This document shows positions 9,299 to 17,901 of a stretch of 64,000 nucleotides of DNA, piece by piece. Each line of letters starts with the position of its first letter. Positions within the stretch are counted from its first letter, which is position 1. The translations under genes were made by a program, and so were the position numbers. The DNA comes from Paenibacillus physcomitrellae (GTDB taxonomy: Bacteria > Bacillota > Bacilli > Paenibacillales > Paenibacillaceae), in NCBI RefSeq assembly GCF_002240225.1, contig NZ_CP022584.1, positions 1,984,001-2,048,000 on the forward strand. The letters run 5' to 3'. Under the pieces are notes generated by a model. It was not told the origin of the DNA. It saw nothing but the letters and a program-made list of their open reading frames with translations, and searched no databases.

Positions 9299-9784
9299 AT
9301 GTCCGATCTTTACGATATTCAAGTAAAATCCATTGAAGGTGAAGCCACCACTCTTCAGCCTTTCGCAGGACAAGTTCTGCTGATCGTCAATACAGCCAGC
9401 GCCTGCGGATTAACGCCACAATATAAAGGTCTGCAGTCGCTGTATGAAACTTATAAAGATAAAGGTTTTATGGTGCTTGGCTTCCCCTGCAACCAGTTTG
9501 CCGGACAAGAGCCTGGAACCGAAGCCGAAATCAAACAATTTTGCGAGCTGAATTATCAGGTCAGCTTCCCGATGTTCGCCAAAGTTGAAGTGAACGGCGA
9601 CAATACCCATCCGCTGTACAAATATCTTAAAGAAAATGCCCCTAAAGAAGAGCCGACCGGTGATATTGAATGGAATTTTGCCAAGTTTCTGGTTGACCGT
9701 ACCGGGCAGGTCGTTAAACGTTACAGCTCCAGAACCGAACCTGCGGCGATTGAAGCCGATTTGCCTGAGCTGCTTGGCGAATAG
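9299..9784 (+). CDS. Glutathione peroxidase family protein (BsaA-like)
   Basis: A 161-residue peroxidase. The active-site Cys replaces selenocysteine in VNTASACGLTPQY, the second motif is LGFPCNQFAGQEPG, and the catalytic Trp/Asn lie in EWNFAKFLV. Bacterial members of this type usually draw electrons from thioredoxin, so the preceding redoxin could be its partner. The start has AAGGAGG at good spacing. A bidirectional terminator ends the unit. Confidence 0.95.
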   Translation: MSDLYDIQVKSIEGEATTLQPFAGQVLLIVNTASACGLTPQYKGLQSLYETYKDKGFMVLGFPCNQFAGQEPGTEAEIKQFCELNYQVSFPMFAKVEVNGDNTHPLYKYLKENAPKEEPTGDIEWNFAKFLVDRTGQVVKRYSSRTEPAAIEADLPELLGE

Positions 9785-9834
9785 TCTCCTCCCTCATATC
9801 GAACTGTAAGGTTCAAACAAAACGGTTCAAACAA

Positions 9835-9874
9835 AAAATCCGCGTTCTGCTTATTTGCTGCAGACGCGGATTTT
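9835..9874. terminator. Bidirectional terminator between convergent genes
   Basis: AAAATCCGCG with TCTGC pairs with GCAGA and CGCGGATTTT. It serves the peroxidase gene on plus and the peptide-permease operon on minus. Confidence 0.85.
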
Positions 9875-9881
9875 GTTTTGG

Positions 9882-10781
9882 TTAATTCTTCATTTTCGGA
9901 TCCATGGCATCGCGCAGCCCGTCTCCCATCAGGTTAAAGCCCAATACGGTAAGCATGATGGATACCCCGGGAAAAATCACCGTCCACGGCGCAATTTGAA
10001 TGAACTGGCGGGAATCCGACAACATCTTCCCCCACTCCGGTGCCGGAGGCTGGGCCCCCAATCCAAGAAAACCCAAAGCTGCTGCTTCAATAATGGCCGT
10101 TGCGATCCCCAAAGTCCCCTGCACGATGATCGGGGTCAGGCTGTTAGGAAGGATATGATGCCACAGAATACCTCCGTTTTTCATGCCGATCGATCTGGCG
10201 GCGGTTATATATTCTTCATTTTTCAGACTAAGCACTTTAGCCCTGACCAACCGGCCGTAAACCGGAATGTTGACGATCGCGATCGCCACCAGCGCATTCT
10301 GTAGGGAGGGTCCAAGCACGGCCACAATCGCAATGGCCAGCAGCATGCTCGGGAACGCCAGCAAAATATCGAACAGACGTGAGATCAGCATGTCCATCCA
10401 CTTCCCATAGAAGCCGGCCAGGGTCCCAAGCAGAGTCCCCAAAATAATCGAACCGATCACGGAGGAGAATCCGACCCAAAGCGAAATTCGTGCCCCGTAA
10501 ATCACCCGGCTGAATAAATCCCTTCCCAAATCATCCGTTCCAAACCAATGCCGGGATGACGGGGCTTTAAGCCGGTCCATCAGCTGCTGTTCCTTGAAAT
10601 CATAGGGTGCGATTAACGGTGCACAGATAGCTATCAAAATAAACAAAACAATTATCGAAAGACCTAACATCGCCAGCTTGTTCCTTCGAAAAGACTGCCA
10701 GATCTCCTTAACGGGTCCTTCTGTCCTGGAGGGAATGGCCGGCGGTGTTCCTCCGGTTGCCTTCACTGCTGCATCTGCCAT
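9882..10781 (-). CDS. Oligopeptide/dipeptide ABC importer, permease (OppC/DppC-like)
   Basis: An inner-membrane permease with an N-terminal helix (MLGLSIIVLFILIAICAPLIAPYD), the conserved HWFGTDDLGRD motif, and the EAA loop that contacts the ATPases (ITAARSIGMKNGGILWHHILPN). Start choice: ATG at 10781 is six bases after GGAGGG, while the ATG at 10787 touches the ribosome site. It is the last gene of the five-gene operon, 12 bases after the DppB-like gene, and ends before a strong terminator. Confidence 0.93.
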   Translation of the reverse strand: MADAAVKATGGTPPAIPSRTEGPVKEIWQSFRRNKLAMLGLSIIVLFILIAICAPLIAPYDFKEQQLMDRLKAPSSRHWFGTDDLGRDLFSRVIYGARISLWVGFSSVIGSIILGTLLGTLAGFYGKWMDMLISRLFDILLAFPSMLLAIAIVAVLGPSLQNALVAIAIVNIPVYGRLVRAKVLSLKNEEYITAARSIGMKNGGILWHHILPNSLTPIIVQGTLGIATAIIEAAALGFLGLGAQPPAPEWGKMLSDSRQFIQIAPWTVIFPGVSIMLTVLGFNLMGDGLRDAMDPKMKN

Positions 10782-10793
10782 GCTCATCCCTCC

Positions 10794-11798
10794 TTAACGA
10801 TATTTGATCCGGCGGTCAATCGCCGCATACAGAAGATCAACAATAAGATTAATCAGAACAAACAGAAAGGCAATAATCAGGATGCCGGATTGAATGACCG
10901 GGTAATCCCGATAACTGATCGCATCATAAAGGTAACGGCCTACGCCGGGCCAGGCGAAGATCGTTTCCGTCAGCACGGCACCGCCGAGGAGCGAACCGGT
11001 CTGCAGGCCAACAACGGTCAGTACAGGGATGAGAGCATTTTTTAATGCATGCTTATACACGACAAAAAACTGCGGAAGACCTTTGGATCTCGCCGTCCGG
11101 ATATAATCCGACTTCATGATCTCCAGCATGCTGGAACGCGTCATTCGGGCAATCACCGCCATCGGAATCGTTCCAAGCGCAATGCTCGGCAGCATCAAAT
11201 GCTTGATGACGATCCAGAGCTGGTTCCACTTGCCTTGAATAATCGCATCCAGCACATAAAGGCCTGTCTTGGTCTCCAAAGGATTACGCTGATCCATTCG
11301 CCCGATGGACGGAAGCCAGTGCAGCTTAATGGAAAACAACCACTGCTCCATCAGTCCCAGCCAAAAAATCGGCATCGATATCCCGATCAGCGCAAGCAGC
11401 ATAGCCGCATAATCGAACCAGGAATTTTGCTTCCAGGCGCTGAGGATGCCCGCATTGACCCCGATAATTAAAGCAAACAGCATAGCTGTAAAAGTCAGTT
11501 CCAGCGTAGCGGCAAGATACGGCGTAATCTCTTTGGCGATGGGAACCTTGGTACGGATGGACTCCCCGAGATCTCCTTTCAGCAAATCCCCAAGATACAT
11601 GAAGTATTGCTGGAGCCAGGGCTTGTCCAAACCCAGCTGTTCCCTGAGGGCCTCTTTGGATTGTTCGGTTGCCTTCTGCCCCAGAATGGTCTCCGCCGGA
11701 TCACCGGGGATGGCATGAATAATCGAGAATACAATAAGAGTCATCCCTACCAAAACGGGGATCAGCACTAGCAGACGTTTGACCACATACGAGTTCAT
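10794..11798 (-). CDS. Oligopeptide/dipeptide ABC importer, permease (OppB/DppB-like)
   Basis: The partner permease. It has an N-terminal helix (LLVLIPVLVGMTLIVFSIIH), the family motif IPGDPAE, five further membrane segments and the EAA loop (YIRTARSKGLPQFFVVYKHALKNA). I take the ATG at 11798, which is well spaced from AGGTG; a GTG nine bases upstream is part of that ribosome site. A GC-rich hairpin lies between the binding-protein gene and this one. Confidence 0.93.
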   Translation of the reverse strand: MNSYVVKRLLVLIPVLVGMTLIVFSIIHAIPGDPAETILGQKATEQSKEALREQLGLDKPWLQQYFMYLGDLLKGDLGESIRTKVPIAKEITPYLAATLELTFTAMLFALIIGVNAGILSAWKQNSWFDYAAMLLALIGISMPIFWLGLMEQWLFSIKLHWLPSIGRMDQRNPLETKTGLYVLDAIIQGKWNQLWIVIKHLMLPSIALGTIPMAVIARMTRSSMLEIMKSDYIRTARSKGLPQFFVVYKHALKNALIPVLTVVGLQTGSLLGGAVLTETIFAWPGVGRYLYDAISYRDYPVIQSGILIIAFLFVLINLIVDLLYAAIDRRIKYR

Positions 11799-11828
11799 GC
11801 TTTTCACCTGCCGGATCAGAGAGTAGAA

Positions 11829-11848
11829 CGGCCCGGGTTAACGGGCCG
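11829..11848 (-). promoter_or_regulatory. Intergenic hairpin between binding protein and permease genes
   Basis: CGGCCCG pairs with CGGGCCG around six bases with no T run. In ABC import operons such hairpins often protect the upstream binding-protein message and lower permease expression; that role is inferred. Confidence 0.55.
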
Positions 11849-11889
11849 CAGGAATGCAAGAAGTTATCCGTCTGCCTACTTCGGCCTGA

Positions 11890-13557
11890 CTATTCGAAAT
11901 AAACACTGCTGTAGTATTCGGTTCCTGTCGGATTCGGCACAAATCCCTTCAGATTGGCCTTGGCAGCCAGAATTGGCGTAGTGTAGACAAGCGGAATCCA
12001 CGGCGCATCGTCATGAATCATCGCTTGCGCCTGTTTGTACAGGTCGGAGCGTTTGTTCTGATCCGTCTCCTTCTGCGCTTCAATCAGAATTTTGTGCAGG
12101 TCTTCATTTACATAGAAACCACGGTTGTTGCCCGGAATGGCGTCTTTATCGAGCAAGGTGTAGATAAAGTTGTCCGGATCACCGTTGTCGCCCGTCCAGC
12201 CAAGCATATACAAATCGTCTTTTTCCCCTGCTTTCGTATCGTCCAGGTAAGTCGCCCATTCTGGAGATTCGATGTTCACCTTAACGCCAATTTTGGCGAA
12301 ATCGGCCTGAATCGCTTCCGCTACTTTTTTACCGTCGGGCATGTAAGGTCTGGATACCGGCATCGCGTAAAAGGTGTATTCTCCAGGCAGACCGTCCGGA
12401 TAACCGGCATCAGCAAGCAGCTGTTTTGCTTTATCAAGGTCGTACGTATAATCCTGAATTTGGTCATTGTAGCCCCATAAAGTCGGCGGCATCGGATTGA
12501 CCGCCGGTTCAGCCTGGCCGGCAAAAAACGCATCAATCAAGCCCTGCTTGTTCACCGCATAGTTCAAAGCGACGCGCACTTTAGGATCGTCAAACGGTTT
12601 TTTCTTGGTGTTGAAACCGATGTAAGCCACGTTAAATGGCGGTCGTTCGATTTTTTGCAGGGAGGTGTTGGCTTCAAGCAGCGTCAGGTCGTCCGGATTC
12701 ACGTCTTCCATCAGGTCGATTTCGCCGTTCTGCAGAGCGTTGAAACGTGCGGAGTTATCCGGGATGGAACGAACAATGACTTTATTCAGCTTGGGAAGTC
12801 CTTCTTTCCAGTAGTTCGGGTTCTTCTCCAGCGTAATGGAATCGTTGCGTTTCCATTCCTTGAAGACAAACGGGCCTGTGCCCACGGGTTCGTTTTTGAA
12901 GTTTTCCTTTTTCTCTTTGATGGCCGCCGGGCTGGCAATGCCAAAGCAGGTCATCGCCAGATTTTGCAGGAATGGGGCCTGCGGCTGGTTCAGCGTAAAC
13001 ACGACGGTATGGTCGTCTTTGGCGGTCACGTCCTTGATGACGCGGGAGCCGTCCGGACCAAACATGGAATCGTAATAATCGAATGAATCCCCTTCAAACT
13101 TGTATTCGCTGTTCGGGTCGCTCCAGCGTTTGAAGTTGAACACAACGGCGTCAGCGTTGAAGTCCGTACCGTCATGGAATTTCACCCCTTGCCGCAGCGT
13201 AAATGTATACGTAAGCCCGTCAACGGAAATCTCCCATTTCTCTGCCAGGGCCGGTTCGACTTCCGTCGTTCCTTCTTTATACTCAAGCAGGGAATCAAAC
13301 ACCTGATGCACGATTTTGAGCGATTCACCGTCCGTCACGATCGACCCGTCAAGCGAAACCGAGTCACCGCCGCGGCCCACTATCAGCGTATCCTGAGCAG
13401 ATGCGGAAGGCGCAGCCTCCGATGAAGACGGCTGATCACTTGCTCCGGAACCGTTGGATCCTCCACTTGCGTTGTTGGAATTGCCCCCTCCACAAGCACT
13501 CAGCAGCAAGGTCATCCCCAGCACTAAAGAAAGCAGTTTACCTGTACCTTTGCTCAT
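11890..13557 (-). CDS. Oligopeptide/dipeptide ABC importer, substrate-binding lipoprotein
   Basis: A 555-residue family 5 extracellular binding protein. The signal peptide ends in the lipobox LLLSACGGG, followed by a Gly/Ser/Asn-rich linker to about residue 55. The family signature covers the LAEKWEISVDGLTYTF region, and YAVNKQGLIDAFF lies in the second lobe. The substrate is probably a peptide or similar; the sequence does not specify it. It sits between the ATPase genes and the permease genes, which is an unusual third position. Confidence 0.93.
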   Translation of the reverse strand: MSKGTGKLLSLVLGMTLLLSACGGGNSNNASGGSNGSGASDQPSSSEAAPSASAQDTLIVGRGGDSVSLDGSIVTDGESLKIVHQVFDSLLEYKEGTTEVEPALAEKWEISVDGLTYTFTLRQGVKFHDGTDFNADAVVFNFKRWSDPNSEYKFEGDSFDYYDSMFGPDGSRVIKDVTAKDDHTVVFTLNQPQAPFLQNLAMTCFGIASPAAIKEKKENFKNEPVGTGPFVFKEWKRNDSITLEKNPNYWKEGLPKLNKVIVRSIPDNSARFNALQNGEIDLMEDVNPDDLTLLEANTSLQKIERPPFNVAYIGFNTKKKPFDDPKVRVALNYAVNKQGLIDAFFAGQAEPAVNPMPPTLWGYNDQIQDYTYDLDKAKQLLADAGYPDGLPGEYTFYAMPVSRPYMPDGKKVAEAIQADFAKIGVKVNIESPEWATYLDDTKAGEKDDLYMLGWTGDNGDPDNFIYTLLDKDAIPGNNRGFYVNEDLHKILIEAQKETDQNKRSDLYKQAQAMIHDDAPWIPLVYTTPILAAKANLKGFVPNPTGTEYYSSVYFE

Positions 13558-13679
13558 TCAAAAACCCCTTTCTCTTCCCATGGTTAAATTATTAAAACAG
13601 GCTTATGCCCGCCTTAAACGTATTCAGTGCCGCGTCTGCTTCTCCATGATGTCGATGAAAAGTTTTCCTTAACGAGACG

Positions 13680-14684
13680 TTAGCCCACACTGGTTGCCGA
13701 ATCGCTGTACAGGAAACAGGCGGTTTGGTGCCCTCCGCCGGTATCTGCAAGCAAAGGCCGCTGCTGACGGCAGATTTCCATGGCATGAGGACAACGAGTA
13801 TGAAAAGCGCAGCCCTGCGGAGCATTGGCCGGACTCGGCACCTCACCCTTCAGGATGATCCGCTGCCGCTTGGCTTTGGGGTCCGGTTGGGGGACAGAAG
13901 ACAACAGTGCCTGGGTGTACGGATGCCGGGGATCGTTATAAAGCTCCCGTTTGTCCGCAATCTCCACGATTCGGCCCAGGTACATCACCGCCACTCTGTC
14001 ACAGATATGCTTCACCACGCTCAAGTCATGGGCAATAAACAAATAGGTCAATCCAAACTCCTGCTGCAAATCCTGAAGCAGATTAATGACCTGGGACTGG
14101 ATGGATACGTCAAGCGCCGAAACCGGCTCATCGGCAACGATCAGCTTTGGCTGCACGGCCAGCGCCCGGGCAATGCCTATTCGCTGACGCTGCCCCCCGG
14201 AGAATTGATGGGGATACCGCTGAAGATGCCCGGTCGGCATACCGACGATATTCATCAGCTTCTCCACCCGCTCCTTTCGTTCGCCGCTGCTGCCGATCCC
14301 ATGAACCTTAAGCGGCTCTTCCAGGATGCGTTTGATATTCTGGCGGGGATCCAGAGACGAGAAAGGGTCCTGAAAGACCATCTGCATGTCTTTCCGGCTT
14401 TTCCGCATTTGCCCGGGGGCAAGCGAGGTAAGCTCCAGCCCGTCGAAGACGATTTTTCCGCCGGTAGGCTCAATCAATCTCAGCAGGCTTCTGCCCGTCG
14501 TTGATTTACCGCAGCCGCTTTCCCCTACCAGCCCGAACGTCTCGCCCCGCCTAATGGCAAAGCTGACGTCGTCTACGGCTTTAACATAAGAATTAGAGCG
14601 ATGAAAGAAACCCTTTGCGACAGGATAATATTTCTTGAGACCGTTCACTTCGAGCAGCATATCTTCCGGGTTTGGTCGATTCAT
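13680..14684 (-). CDS. Peptide ABC importer, ATPase (OppF/DppF-like)
   Basis: A cytoplasmic ATPase with Walker [11 protein letters not shown]-loop [11 protein letters not shown], signature [10 protein letters not shown] and Walker [13 protein letters not shown]. The C-terminal oligopeptide-transporter extension includes [10 protein letters not shown], whose cysteines recall the Fe-S motif seen in this family. The ATG at 14684 has GGAGG and overlaps the preceding gene by four bases, so translation is coupled. Confidence 0.95.
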   Translation of the reverse strand: MNRPNPEDMLLEVNGLKKYYPVAKGFFHRSNSYVKAVDDVSFAIRRGETFGLVGESGCGKSTTGRSLLRLIEPTGGKIVFDGLELTSLAPGQMRKSRKDMQMVFQDPFSSLDPRQNIKRILEEPLKVHGIGSSGERKERVEKLMNIVGMPTGHLQRYPHQFSGGQRQRIGIARALAVQPKLIVADEPVSALDVSIQSQVINLLQDLQQEFGLTYLFIAHDLSVVKHICDRVAVMYLGRIVEIADKRELYNDPRHPYTQALLSSVPQPDPKAKRQRIILKGEVPSPANAPQGCAFHTRCPHAMEICRQQRPLLADTGGGHQTACFLYSDSATSVG

Positions 14685-15670
14685 ACAGCGTCCTCCTTTA
14701 CGGCCGGATACAGCCAGCAGCGGCAGTGCTGTCCCGAACCCTTGTCTTCAAGCTCGGGGAGCCGCTCCCGACAGATCGGCATCACCTGGCTGCAGCGGTC
14801 AGCAAACCGGCAGCCCTTCATATTAAGGCTCAGGGCAGGAACTTGTCCGGGAATGGAATACAGCCGTTCTTTATCCTCATTCATTAAAGGCATAGATTGA
14901 ATAAGCCCCTGCGTGTAAGGATGCAGCGGGTTCTCAAACAACTGCTCCGTGTCTGCCTCCTCCACGATTTTCCCTGCGTACATGACAACAACCCGGGTAC
15001 AAATTTCAGCTACGACGCCAAGATCATGGGTGATCATCATCATCGCTGTCCCGTTCTCTTCATTCAGCTGCCTGAGCAGATCCAGAATCTGGGCTTGAAT
15101 TGTAACATCGAGCGCTGTCGTCGGCTCATCTGCAATCAGCAGCTCCGGATTGCAGGAGATCGCCATTGCGATCATTACACGCTGCCGCATTCCGCCGGAT
15201 AACTGGTGCGGATATTCATCAATCACCGACTCGGGTCGTGGGATGCCGACTTTGGCCAACATGCCTGTAGCATGCCGGCGGGCTTCCTTGCGGCTTAAGC
15301 CCAAATGGATTTTGACGGACTCCACAAGCTGTTGACCGATGGTAAATAGCGGATTTAGAGAAGACATGGGCTCCTGAAAAATCATGGAGATCCGGTCTCC
15401 GCGTATTTTCCGCATTTCCCGTTCGGACAAAGGCACCAAATCTTTGCCTTGGAAGAGAATCGAGCCATTCACAATTTTGCCGGGCGGTTTGGGAATCAGT
15501 TTAAGCACGGATAACGAGGTGACGCTTTTGCCGCAGCCGGATTCGCCCACAACGCCGAGCACTTCGCCTCTGCGCACAACCAGGCTTACTCCGTCGACCG
15601 CAGGCACTTCTCCCTTAGAGGTCAAAAAATGAGTTCGCAATTCCTTAATTTCTAGCACCGGTTCATTCAT
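14681..15670 (-). CDS. Peptide ABC importer, ATPase (OppD/DppD-like)
   Basis: This is the first gene of the operon. It has Walker [10 protein letters not shown], signature LSGGMRQRV, Walker [13 protein letters not shown], and a C-terminal [16 protein letters not shown] cysteine motif typical of the DppD/OppD class. The ATG at 15670 has an AAGGGGA ribosome site. It forms a heterodimer with the next ATPase by family knowledge. Confidence 0.95.
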   Translation of the reverse strand: MNEPVLEIKELRTHFLTSKGEVPAVDGVSLVVRRGEVLGVVGESGCGKSVTSLSVLKLIPKPPGKIVNGSILFQGKDLVPLSEREMRKIRGDRISMIFQEPMSSLNPLFTIGQQLVESVKIHLGLSRKEARRHATGMLAKVGIPRPESVIDEYPHQLSGGMRQRVMIAMAISCNPELLIADEPTTALDVTIQAQILDLLRQLNEENGTAMMMITHDLGVVAEICTRVVVMYAGKIVEEADTEQLFENPLHPYTQGLIQSMPLMNEDKERLYSIPGQVPALSLNMKGCRFADRCSQVMPICRERLPELEDKGSGQHCRCWLYPAVKEDAV

Positions 15671-16155
15671 CGGGGTCCCCTTCTCTCGAATTAATCGGTT
15701 GTGCCGGATTGATCGACATCATTTCAGGCAAGAATTAGGAAACCAAAGAAAGAAAAAGGCATAGTCAAAATAGAAGGCTGAATGCGTAGACTGAATGTTA
15801 GGAATGGTTTTGCTGTAAGACTGAAATGGGATGGACTGACTTGAGAAGTGGGAATATAAACTATTTGAGGATTAAATATAATCAAGTGGAAAAAGATAGG
15901 TGGTTAATTCAAAACATTACCTCATCCAAACCTTTTTGACAATACCTATGTGAGCCAATTTATCATTCGAGGTGATCTAATTCTCAAAATAATCTGAATC
16001 CGATATTTTAACAACTTTAGGCTTTTGTGAGAACTAAATTTTTTAATTATGTTATATTTTATATAGATGTGTTTAGTGTTTATCGTTTTGATATTTATCG
16101 TTTTGGTTTTATGTTAGGAATCAACAAGAAACAGTCAGAAGGAGGACCTGCCCAG
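15671..16155. other. AT-rich divergent intergenic region
   Basis: No gene is supported in these 485 bases. They must hold the peptide-importer promoter (minus) and the exporter promoter (plus). TTGACA at 15936-15941 is followed 19 bases later by TATCAT, a plausible plus promoter. A 12-base direct repeat TTTATCGTTTTG occurs at 16079-16090 and 16094-16105. The region is clearly more AT-rich than its surroundings. Confidence 0.5.
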
Positions 16156-17901
16156 TTGAAAAGTTTTCGATTGCTCACGGATTATTTGCGCACCAACAAG
16201 AAACTGTATTTGTTAGCCGTCGTTTTGATCATTGTCTCGAACGGAATTTTGGCTTTGCTGCCAAAGGTGCTTGGAGAAGTTACAGACGGACTGAAAGCCG
16301 GGGAACTTGGCCAAAACGGAATTGTCCGGTACAGCCTGGTTCTGCTGGCCATTGCGGTAAGCTACGGCCTTTGCTTTGGCCTGGGTCAATTTACGATTAT
16401 GAAGCTGGGACGCCGTTTTGAGTTTCTGACTCGCGGACGGATTTTTGCTCAGTTCTCCCGCCTGGCAGAAGATTTCTTCTCAAAGCAAGGAACCGGTAAA
16501 CTGCTCAGCTATGTAATGAATGATGTCACCTCTGTTCGTGAAGCCATCTCTTTCGGCGTCACCCAAACAACCAACGCTGTATTTATGGTGATTTCCTGTA
16601 TTGTTATGATGCTGTTCTCGGGAATCCCATTGACCCTGATGCTGATCAGTGTCTGCCCGCTGGTAGCCATTCCATTTCTGGTTACATATTTCGGCCCCCG
16701 AATCCGGCAGAGATCGATGTCGGTTCAGGAGAATCTTGCCTCCATGACCGAATCGGCGGATGAACAGATCGGCGGCATTCGTGTAACCAAAACCTTCGCG
16801 ATTGAGCCTACTGCGCAGGACCGGTTTGGAACTTCGGTTGAACAGGTCAAAGCGGCCCAGCTTTACCTGGTCCGTCTTTCCTCGCTATTCCAAGCCGTGC
16901 TTCCTTTTCTGGGCGCGCTTTCACTGGTTGTCTCCCTGCTGCTCGGAGGATATATGACGCTGCATGAGAAGATGACGCTGGGCAGCTTTGTTGCGCTGAC
17001 TTTCTATCTGCGGATGCTCACCGGGCCTCTGCAGACCATCGGGAATGTCATTAATATGATGCAGCGCTCCGGGGCGTCGCTGGACCGGGTAAACCGGCTG
17101 CTGGCCGAAGTTCCGAGCGTCAGGGATCATGAGAATGCCCGGCCTCTCCGCCATGTAGGCAGCATAGAGTTCGATCATCTGACGTTCTCTTATCCGGGAT
17201 CCGAAGAATATTCCCTGAAAGATATCAGCTTCAAAATTCCACAAGGCCACACCGTAGGTTTGATTGGGCGGACAGGCAGCGGCAAAACGACGCTTGCCAA
17301 GCTGCTGCTCCGTATCTACGAACCGCCTGCCGGCACCATTCGGGTGAATCATCAGGACATCACGGATGTGACGCTTGAGTCCTTACGCCGAAAGATCGGT
17401 TATGTGCCGCAGGACGGCTTCCTGTTCAGCACCGATATAGCCGATAACATTGCCTTCAGCGACCGCTCCGCCGGTATGGATCAGGTGCAGATCGCAGCGA
17501 GTCAGGCTTTGCTGCTTGAAAGCGTTAATTCTTTCCCTGAAGGCTTTCAGACCCGTCTTGGCGAACGCGGCGTAACTTTATCCGGCGGTCAGCGGCAGAG
17601 GGCCAGTCTGGCACGCGGTCTGATGAAGAAACCCGAGCTGCTGATTCTCGATGACAGCATGAGCGCGGTTGATGCTGTGACCGAATCGGGGATCCTGGAT
17701 AATCTTGTTCGTGAACGCACCGGTAAAACGACATTAATTATCGCTCACCGGATCAGCAGCGTGCAGCATGCCGATGAAATTATCGTTCTGGATCAGGGCA
17801 GAATTGCCCAGCGGGGTACCCATGAACAGCTTCTGCATGATCCGAACGGATTGTACGCTTCTTTATACCGGATCCAACAGGAGGGATTACAGCATGCCTA
17901 A
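16156..17901 (+). CDS. Heterodimeric ABC multidrug exporter subunit with degenerate ATP site (BmrC/YheI-like)
   Basis: An ABC exporter half of 581 residues: six membrane segments, then an ATPase with Walker A GRTGSGKTT (near residue 370) and signature LSGGQRQR. The residue after Walker B is Asp in LLILDDSMSAVD (residue 500 from this start) where the catalytic Glu is expected. The same substitution marks B. subtilis BmrC. I chose TTG at 16156 after AAGGAGG; the frame extends to 16027 but without a ribosome site. It overlaps the next gene by eight bases, so the two are a coupled pair. Confidence 0.92.
   Translation: MKSFRLLTDYLRTNKKLYLLAVVLIIVSNGILALLPKVLGEVTDGLKAGELGQNGIVRYSLVLLAIAVSYGLCFGLGQFTIMKLGRRFEFLTRGRIFAQFSRLAEDFFSKQGTGKLLSYVMNDVTSVREAISFGVTQTTNAVFMVISCIVMMLFSGIPLTLMLISVCPLVAIPFLVTYFGPRIRQRSMSVQENLASMTESADEQIGGIRVTKTFAIEPTAQDRFGTSVEQVKAAQLYLVRLSSLFQAVLPFLGALSLVVSLLLGGYMTLHEKMTLGSFVALTFYLRMLTGPLQTIGNVINMMQRSGASLDRVNRLLAEVPSVRDHENARPLRHVGSIEFDHLTFSYPGSEEYSLKDISFKIPQGHTVGLIGRTGSGKTTLAKLLLRIYEPPAGTIRVNHQDITDVTLESLRRKIGYVPQDGFLFSTDIADNIAFSDRSAGMDQVQIAASQALLLESVNSFPEGFQTRLGERGVTLSGGQRQRASLARGLMKKPELLILDDSMSAVDAVTESGILDNLVRERTGKTTLIIAHRISSVQHADEIIVLDQGRIAQRGTHEQLLHDPNGLYASLYRIQQEGLQHA

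Noticed and set aside
16027-16155. N-terminal extension of the BmrC-like protein or a Phe/Tyr-rich leader peptide
   Set aside because: The GTG at 16027 has no ribosome site, the frame has no stop before the transporter, and the family N-terminus fits the TTG at 16156.
15671-16155. Search for a T-box, SAM or other riboswitch
   Set aside because: No conserved core (T-box GGTGG motif, S-box or GEMM sequence) was found here or in the other long leaders checked (25254-25410, 45549-46007).
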